From: Methanomicrobiales archaeon
GTDB taxonomy: Archaea > Halobacteriota > Methanomicrobia > Methanomicrobiales > JACTUA01
Length of the DNA: 9,114 bases
Reading direction: 5' to 3'
NCBI GenBank assembly: GCA_028678635.1
Contig: JAJRDC010000173.1
Location: 1 to 9,114, forward strand
This document shows positions 5,528 through 9,114 of the stretch, piece after piece. The notes beneath the pieces were generated by a model. The model saw nothing but the letters and a program-made list of their open reading frames with translations. It did not search any database and was not told where the DNA came from. A program made the translations under genes and the position numbers. How positions within the stretch are numbered: position 1 is the first letter of the stretch; each line of letters opens with the position of its first letter.

Positions 5528-5719
5528 ATGGGTATCAAACCTTCATATATCAAGAGTATTGGCAATGAACTCCTGGCCCGGCACCCGGAGCGGTTCAGCC
5601 GGGAATTCGCCCAGAACAAGCAGGCCGTAGCCGAGGGAACGGTCATCGACAGCAAGGGCGTGCGCAACCGGATCGCCGGTTACATTACAAGAAAGATAAA
5701 TACGGGGAAGCGATCATAA
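5528..5719 (+). CDS. rps17e: 30S ribosomal protein S17e
   Basis: The 63-residue basic protein is the archaeal/eukaryotic small-subunit protein S17e. It begins MGIKPSYIKSIGNELLARHP and contains the conserved VRNRIAGYITRK near the C-terminus; the length is normal for archaea. The frame is also open from a GTG at 5522-5524, but the family N-terminus (MGIKP) and the AGGA nine bases upstream point to ATG 5528. S17e is absent from bacteria, so it helps to place the organism. It has its own upstream promoter. dapA starts nine bases after its stop, but with no ribosome-binding site, so dapA may be transcribed separately as well. Confidence 0.96.
   Translation: MGIKPSYIKSIGNELLARHPERFSREFAQNKQAVAEGTVIDSKGVRNRIAGYITRKINTGKRS
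5694..5703 (+). promoter_or_regulatory. Possible internal promoter for a leaderless dapA transcript
   Basis: AAGATAAATA lies inside the 3' end of rps17e, centred about 30 bases before the dapA ATG. The nine bases between the rps17e stop and that ATG hold no Shine-Dalgarno match. Spacing of TATA element to start codon is what a leaderless archaeal message would show. This is inference from composition and spacing only. Confidence 0.4.
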
Positions 5720-5728
5720 TACCCTTTC

Positions 5729-6613
5729 ATGGTCAGGGTATTTGAGGGTGTCTTCCCCGCCATTGTCACTCCTTTTTCGAGGAACGACCCGTCCAGGCTG
5801 GATCTGGATGGATTGCGGGCAAACGTACGCTGGCTCCTCTCCCAGGGAGTCCATGGCATCGTTCCCTGCGGCTCGACAGGCGAGTCCGCCACCATGAGCC
5901 ACACCGAGCATGAGAAGGTGGTGGAGGTCACGGTGGACGAGGTGAACGGGAAGGTCCCGGTGCTTGCCGGAACCGGATCCAATAACACGAGCGAGGCCCT
6001 GCTCCTCACGAAGGCAGCAAAGAACCTGGGGGCCGACGGGGTGCTGGTCATCAGCCCCTACTACAACAAGCCCAACCGGTCCGGCCTCATCAAGCACTAC
6101 ACGAAGATCGCGGACCTGGACATCCCGGTGATCATGTACAATGTCCCGGGCCGGACCGGCCAGAACCTGGAACCGGACCTGGTCATCGAGCTTGCCACGA
6201 ACCCGATGATCGTCGGTATCAAGGAGGCCAGCGGCAATATCACCCAGATCTCCCGGATCATCATGGGCACCCGGGACCAGGACTTCAAGGTCATCTCCGG
6301 CGATGACGAGATGACCCTGCCTATCCTCGCGCTGGGCGGGAAGGGGGTCATCTCGGTGGCCGCCAACGTGGAGCCGAAGCGGATGGCCACGATGCACGAG
6401 GCATTCATGAAGGGGGATCTCGCCACGGCCAGGAATCTGCACTTCGAGCTCTCCCCGCTCTTCAAGGTGCTCTTCATCGACACGAACCCCATACCGGTGA
6501 AGAAAGCCGTGGAGCTGCGGAAGATGGCGGCAGGGCCCGTCCGGCTCCCCCTGGACAACCTGGACGAGAAGAAGACCACCGAGCTGGCCGCGGTGCTGAA
6601 GAAGTATGATTAA
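5729..6613 (+). CDS. dapA: 4-Hydroxy-tetrahydrodipicolinate synthase DapA
   Basis: DapA condenses pyruvate with aspartate semialdehyde, the committed step of diaminopimelate/lysine synthesis. The 294-residue TIM-barrel protein shows the pyruvate-binding GSTGE loop at 48-52, SPYYNKP at 109-115 (Tyr111/Tyr112 of the relay), Tyr137 and Arg142 in MYNVPGRTG, and the Schiff-base Lys165 in GIKEASG. All catalytic positions are present and length is normal. Related archaeal aldolases (for example KDG aldolases) share the fold, but YYNKP, the GRTG arginine and the adjacent dapB make DapA the best call. The reading frame overlaps dapB by eight bases, indicating translational coupling. No Shine-Dalgarno sequence precedes ATG 5729. 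Confidence 0.95.
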   Translation: MVRVFEGVFPAIVTPFSRNDPSRLDLDGLRANVRWLLSQGVHGIVPCGSTGESATMSHTEHEKVVEVTVDEVNGKVPVLAGTGSNNTSEALLLTKAAKNLGADGVLVISPYYNKPNRSGLIKHYTKIADLDIPVIMYNVPGRTGQNLEPDLVIELATNPMIVGIKEASGNITQISRIIMGTRDQDFKVISGDDEMTLPILALGGKGVISVAANVEPKRMATMHEAFMKGDLATARNLHFELSPLFKVLFIDTNPIPVKKAVELRKMAAGPVRLPLDNLDEKKTTELAAVLKKYD

Positions 6614-7367
6614 GGTCGTTGTCTGCGGGGCCATGGGCCGGATGGGGGGTACCGTGGCCCGGCTGATCCATGACGCCCACGATATGGAGTTCGCCGGGGG
6701 CGTGGACCTGAAGGAGGGGAACCTCCACGGGGCCCCCGTCTTTGCCACGGCCCGGATCGATAATCTCCTCACCTCCCTGAAGCCGGACGTGCTCGTGGAC
6801 TTCACCATGCCGGCGGCTGCCGTGGAGAACGTGAAGGCCGCCGCACGCCACGGGGTGGCACCGGTGGTGGGGACCACGGGATTCTCCGCGGCCCAGAAGG
6901 AGGAGATGAAGCGGGCCATCGAGGGCAAGGTGCCCATGGTCCTCTCCAGCAACTTCTCGGTGGGGGTGAACATCTTCTGGTTCCTGGTCCGGGAGGCGGC
7001 CAGGAAGCTGGGCGATTACGACATCGAGGTGGTGGAGGCCCACCACCGGAACAAGAAGGATGCCCCCAGCGGCACGGCCAAGACCATTCTCGAGATCCTG
7101 GACGCAGAGGTGGGATCCCGGCCCAAGCTCTATGGCCGGGAGGGGATGATGGAGCGGGGGAAGGAGATCGGGGTCCACGTGATCCGGGGCGGGGATATCG
7201 TGGGGGAACACTCGGTCCTCTTCACCGGGAACTTCGAGTCCATCGAGCTCTCCCACCGGGCCTATGACCGCTCCGTCTTTGCCATGGGGGCCCTCCGGGC
7301 GATCCGGTGGGTGCCGGGACGGAAACCCGGCCTCTATGCGATGGCCGATATCCTGAACCTGAAGTGA
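6606..7367 (+). CDS. dapB: 4-Hydroxy-tetrahydrodipicolinate reductase DapB
   Basis: DapB reduces the DapA product to tetrahydrodipicolinate with NAD(P)H. The 253-residue protein has the Rossmann loop GAMGRMG at 8-14, Asp34 after the second strand, VGTTGFS at 88-94, and the catalytic signature EAHHRNKKDAPSGTA at 144-158 with His146/His147 and Lys150/151; SGTA binds the substrate carboxylate. The C-terminus GLYAMADILNLK is typical. ATG 6606 overlaps the end of dapA by eight bases. There is no dapL, dapF or lysA in the window, so later lysine steps are elsewhere. The product feeds the aminotransferase (DapL) route used by many methanogens, which is background knowledge rather than something visible here. 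Confidence 0.96.
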   Translation: MIKVVVCGAMGRMGGTVARLIHDAHDMEFAGGVDLKEGNLHGAPVFATARIDNLLTSLKPDVLVDFTMPAAAVENVKAAARHGVAPVVGTTGFSAAQKEEMKRAIEGKVPMVLSSNFSVGVNIFWFLVREAARKLGDYDIEVVEAHHRNKKDAPSGTAKTILEILDAEVGSRPKLYGREGMMERGKEIGVHVIRGGDIVGEHSVLFTGNFESIELSHRAYDRSVFAMGALRAIRWVPGRKPGLYAMADILNLK

Positions 7368-7394
7368 CCCGGGACTACCCCGGGAGCATCGCAA

Positions 7395-7403
7395 TTTTTA
7401 ATT
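7395..7403 (+). promoter_or_regulatory. Probable ferredoxin promoter, also a possible dapB terminator
   Basis: TTTTTAATT is the only AT-rich stretch between dapB and the ferredoxin gene. It sits about 46 bases before the GTG start, so a transcript beginning near 7425 would carry the GGAGG at 7433-7437. The T5 run could also end dapB transcripts. Confidence 0.45.
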
Positions 7404-7432
7404 GGATCTCTTACCCACAGTACAGGAAGTCT

Positions 7433-7437
7433 GGAGG
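7433..7437 (+). promoter_or_regulatory. Strong ribosome-binding site fixing the ferredoxin GTG start
   Basis: GGAGG lies seven bases before GTG 7445-7447. An ATG at 7440-7442 lies between them but is followed at once by TAG, so it cannot begin the protein. Confidence 0.75.
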
Positions 7438-7444
7438 CTATGTA

Positions 7445-7621
7445 GTGCCAGCAAAGGTTGACAAGGAACTGTGCGTGGGCTGCGAAACCTGCGTCGACGA
7501 ATGCCCCGGCGAAGCGATCACCATGAACGACGGCATCGCGAAGGTGGATAAGGAGAAGTGCACCGACTGCCAGACCTGCATCGATGTCTGCCCCTCGGCA
7601 GCCATGTCGATGGAAGAGTAA
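7445..7621 (+). CDS. Small 2[4Fe-4S] ferredoxin
   Basis: The 58-residue protein is an electron carrier with two [4Fe-4S] cluster motifs, CVGCETCVDECP and CTDCQTCIDVCP, in a pseudo-symmetric duplicated fold. The second half repeats the first (KVDKELC / KVDKEKC). The size is that of clostridial-type and methanogen ferredoxins. The frame is open upstream through the dapB tail, but the strong GGAGG and family length fix the start at GTG 7445. It is the only gene of the right-hand cluster without an obvious role in aspartate-family amino acids; its partner is unknown. It may supply low-potential electrons to any of several methanogen enzymes, so its placement here need not mean a role in lysine synthesis. 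Confidence 0.94.
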   Translation: MPAKVDKELCVGCETCVDECPGEAITMNDGIAKVDKEKCTDCQTCIDVCPSAAMSMEE

Positions 7622-7632
7622 CGCATATCCCC

Positions 7633-7650
7633 TTTTTTCCTCTCGTTTTT
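7633..7650 (+). terminator. T-rich terminator downstream of the ferredoxin gene
   Basis: T6 at 7633-7638 and T5 at 7646-7650 follow the ferredoxin stop by 12-29 bases, a typical archaeal T-tract terminator. The remaining bases to the asd promoter (7651-7780) show no gene or structure that I can support. Confidence 0.65.
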
Positions 7651-7785
7651 CCATTGGCAGGGAAGATTCCCTGGATGCACCTGCCCGTGAGACAGCCCTG
7701 GAAGACGAATGGCAGCCCACGGCACTGTCATCCGCGGCTGGCCTGCAGAGGGTCAGGAGAACGGGGAGCCCCGTCAAGACATACG

Positions 7786-7795
7786 CTTTAATACC
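7786..7795 (+). promoter_or_regulatory. Probable asd TATA box
   Basis: CTTTAATACC is centred about 31 bases before the asd ATG, and no Shine-Dalgarno sequence lies between. The predicted transcript start falls within a few bases of the ATG, implying a leaderless or nearly leaderless message. Confidence 0.5.
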
Positions 7796-7820
7796 TGCGA
7801 GACGCTAACATGCTTCAGCC

Positions 7821-8837
7821 ATGATCAAGGTCGGAGTGCTCGGTGCGACTGGTGCCGTGGGACAGCGGTTCGTGCAGCTGCTGGCACGGCATCCATGGTT
7901 TGACCTCGTGACCCTCTGTGCATCGGAACGGAGTGCCGGGAAGCGGTACGGGGACGTGGTGAACTGGAAGCTGGATGTGCCTTTCCCGGAGTCGGTACGG
8001 GATCTCAAGGTGAGCCCCACCACCACGGCGGCGGTGAAGCACCTTGACCTGGTCTTCTCGGCACTTCCCGCGGAGGTGGCGGGGGAGACGGAGGATGCCA
8101 TCGCAAAGTCCGGTGTGGCTGTCTGCAGCAACGCCAGGTCCCACCGGATGGAACCGGATATCCCCCTCGTCATCCCCGAGGTGAACCCGGATCACCTGGG
8201 ACTCATCGATGTCCAGCGGGACCGGGGACGGGAAGGGTTCATTGTGACGAACCCGAACTGTTCCACCATCATGCTCTGCATGGCCCTGGAACCGCTGCGG
8301 AAGATGGCATGGAAGGACGTGAAGGTGGCCACGATGCAGGCCATCTCCGGCGCCGGTTTCAGTGGCGTCGCCGCCATGGACATCTACGACAACGTGGTCC
8401 CGTACATCGGCCAGGAAGAGGAGAAAATGGAGACCGAGACCCTCAAGATCATGGGGAAATTCGACGGCGCCGAGGTGAAGGATGCCCCGTACACGGTGAG
8501 CGCCAGCTGCCACCGGGTCCCTGTGGTGGACGGGCATACGGTCGCAGTCTGGCTGGACTATAGGGGTGACGTGGAGAAGGCGAAGGCGGCATTCTCCCGC
8601 TACCAGCCGCCCTTCTCCGGCCTTCCCACGCAGCCGGAGAAGTCCATCCAGTTCTTCGATACACCGGACCGCCCGCAGCCCCGCCTGGACCGGAACCGGG
8701 GGAACGGCATGACGGTCTCGGTGGGACGGGTGAGGCCCGGCCTCCGGTTTATCTCCCTCGGCCACAACACGATCCGGGGTGCCGCAGGGGCATCCGTGCT
8801 CAACGCGGAACTGATCCACACGAAGAAGTATCTCTAG
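7821..8837 (+). CDS. asd: Aspartate-semialdehyde dehydrogenase
   Basis: Asd reduces aspartyl phosphate to aspartate semialdehyde with NADPH, supplying DapA as well as the threonine and methionine branches. The 338-residue protein has the Rossmann loop GATGAVGQ at 8-15, catalytic Cys147 in NPNCSTI, and RVPVVDGH at 232-239 with catalytic His239. Length and the [10 protein letters not shown] block mark the archaeal/fungal-type enzyme rather than the E. coli type. ATG 7821 opens [11 protein letters not shown] as expected and lacks a ribosome-binding site. An upstream ATG at 7810 gives only a four-codon frame ending in a TGA that overlaps the asd ATG. alba follows 11 bases after the stop, so the two may share a transcript. 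Confidence 0.96.
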   Translation: MIKVGVLGATGAVGQRFVQLLARHPWFDLVTLCASERSAGKRYGDVVNWKLDVPFPESVRDLKVSPTTTAAVKHLDLVFSALPAEVAGETEDAIAKSGVAVCSNARSHRMEPDIPLVIPEVNPDHLGLIDVQRDRGREGFIVTNPNCSTIMLCMALEPLRKMAWKDVKVATMQAISGAGFSGVAAMDIYDNVVPYIGQEEEKMETETLKIMGKFDGAEVKDAPYTVSASCHRVPVVDGHTVAVWLDYRGDVEKAKAAFSRYQPPFSGLPTQPEKSIQFFDTPDRPQPRLDRNRGNGMTVSVGRVRPGLRFISLGHNTIRGAAGASVLNAELIHTKKYL

Positions 8838-8848
8838 GGAGGAAGAGC

Positions 8849-9114
8849 ATGCTCAAGGACAACACAGTGTTCGTAGGCAACAAGCCAGTCATGAACTACG
8901 TGCTCGCAGTGGTCACCCAGTTCAACAACGGAGCGCAGGAAGTCGCCATCAAGGCCCGGGGAAAGGCCATCTCGCGTGCCGTGGACACCGCGGAGATCGC
9001 CCTGAACCGGTTCCTGGACAACGTCTCGAAGAAGGAGATCATCACCTCCACCGAGGTGATCGACACAGACAGCGGCAAGACCAACGTCTCGTCTATCGAG
9101 ATCGTCCTTGCCCA
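8849..9114 (+). CDS. albA: Alba-family DNA/RNA-binding chromatin protein (3' end outside the window)
   Basis: The visible 88 residues match Alba, a dimeric archaeal nucleic-acid-binding protein that coats and bridges DNA and also binds RNA. Family blocks are [13 protein letters not shown] (9-21), [25 protein letters not shown] (the central strand and helix) and the C-terminal strand VSSIEIVLA. Only the last few residues should be missing. ATG 8849 has a strong GGGAGG (8837-8842) six bases upstream. The lysine corresponding to Lys16 of Sulfolobus Sso10b, a known acetylation site, is Asn11 here, while the neighbouring lysine (Lys12) is kept. Expression could be coupled to asd (11-base gap), with additional independent initiation from the strong ribosome-binding site. 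Confidence 0.95.
   Translation, partial: MLKDNTVFVGNKPVMNYVLAVVTQFNNGAQEVAIKARGKAISRAVDTAEIALNRFLDNVSKKEIITSTEVIDTDSGKTNVSSIEIVLA

Noticed and set aside
5714..7394. Long minus-strand frames of 419 and 306 codons opposite dapA and dapB
   Set aside because: They are antisense shadows of two unambiguous genes, a common effect in high-GC DNA.
7651..7780. Hidden small gene or RNA between the ferredoxin gene and asd
   Set aside because: Open frames there are short, lack ribosome-binding sites and resemble no family, and I see no strong fold.

Overview
The window is chromosomal DNA from a GC-rich euryarchaeote, most likely a hydrogenotrophic methanogen of the order Methanomicrobiales. The evidence is an archaeal sliding clamp (PCNA) next to the large primase subunit, ribosomal protein S17e, the chromatin protein Alba, an archaeal-type ThiN enzyme, an archaeal-type aspartate-semialdehyde dehydrogenase, a tiny 2[4Fe-4S] ferredoxin, and AT-rich TATA-like promoters standing out of GC-rich DNA. 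The family-level placement is inference; no rRNA is present to confirm it.

Layout. Bases 1-220 may hold the 3' end of a gene that begins outside the window. It runs into copy 1 of a roughly 175-base GC-rich repeat (122-296). On the minus strand follow moaA (molybdopterin biosynthesis) and, upstream of it in the same operon, an rlmE/ftsJ-type 23S rRNA 2'-O-methyltransferase. A short AT-rich divergent promoter (about 1878-1897) separates them from a plus-strand pair, pcn and priL (clamp and primase large subunit), whose stop and start overlap. The 3' end of priL reads through a small antisense gene for a two-helix membrane protein. Next come a two-gene plus-strand unit (HD-domain hydrolase, then a stand-alone ThiN thiamine-phosphate synthase), a T-rich terminator, and copy 2 of the repeat in inverted orientation (5214-5388).

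The right half is a plus-strand cluster: rps17e, dapA, dapB, a 58-residue ferredoxin, asd and the start of alba. Asd makes aspartate semialdehyde, DapA condenses it with pyruvate and DapB reduces the product, so this is the common front end of the diaminopimelate/lysine pathway; Asd also feeds threonine and methionine. Several genes (dapA, asd, perhaps the small membrane gene) lack a Shine-Dalgarno sequence and have a TATA-like element about 25-35 bases before the start codon, which suggests leaderless transcripts. Others (pcn, rps17e, ferredoxin, alba, rlmE) have clear ribosome-binding sites.

Most of the window is ordinary housekeeping sequence and I see no clear new defence or mobile system. 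The most notable unexplained structure is the inverted pair of 175-base repeats that brackets moaA through thiN. The two copies align without gaps, with a 55-base identical block, a conserved hairpin and a diverged 47-base middle. The second is the priL 3' tail overlapping an antisense membrane-protein gene.
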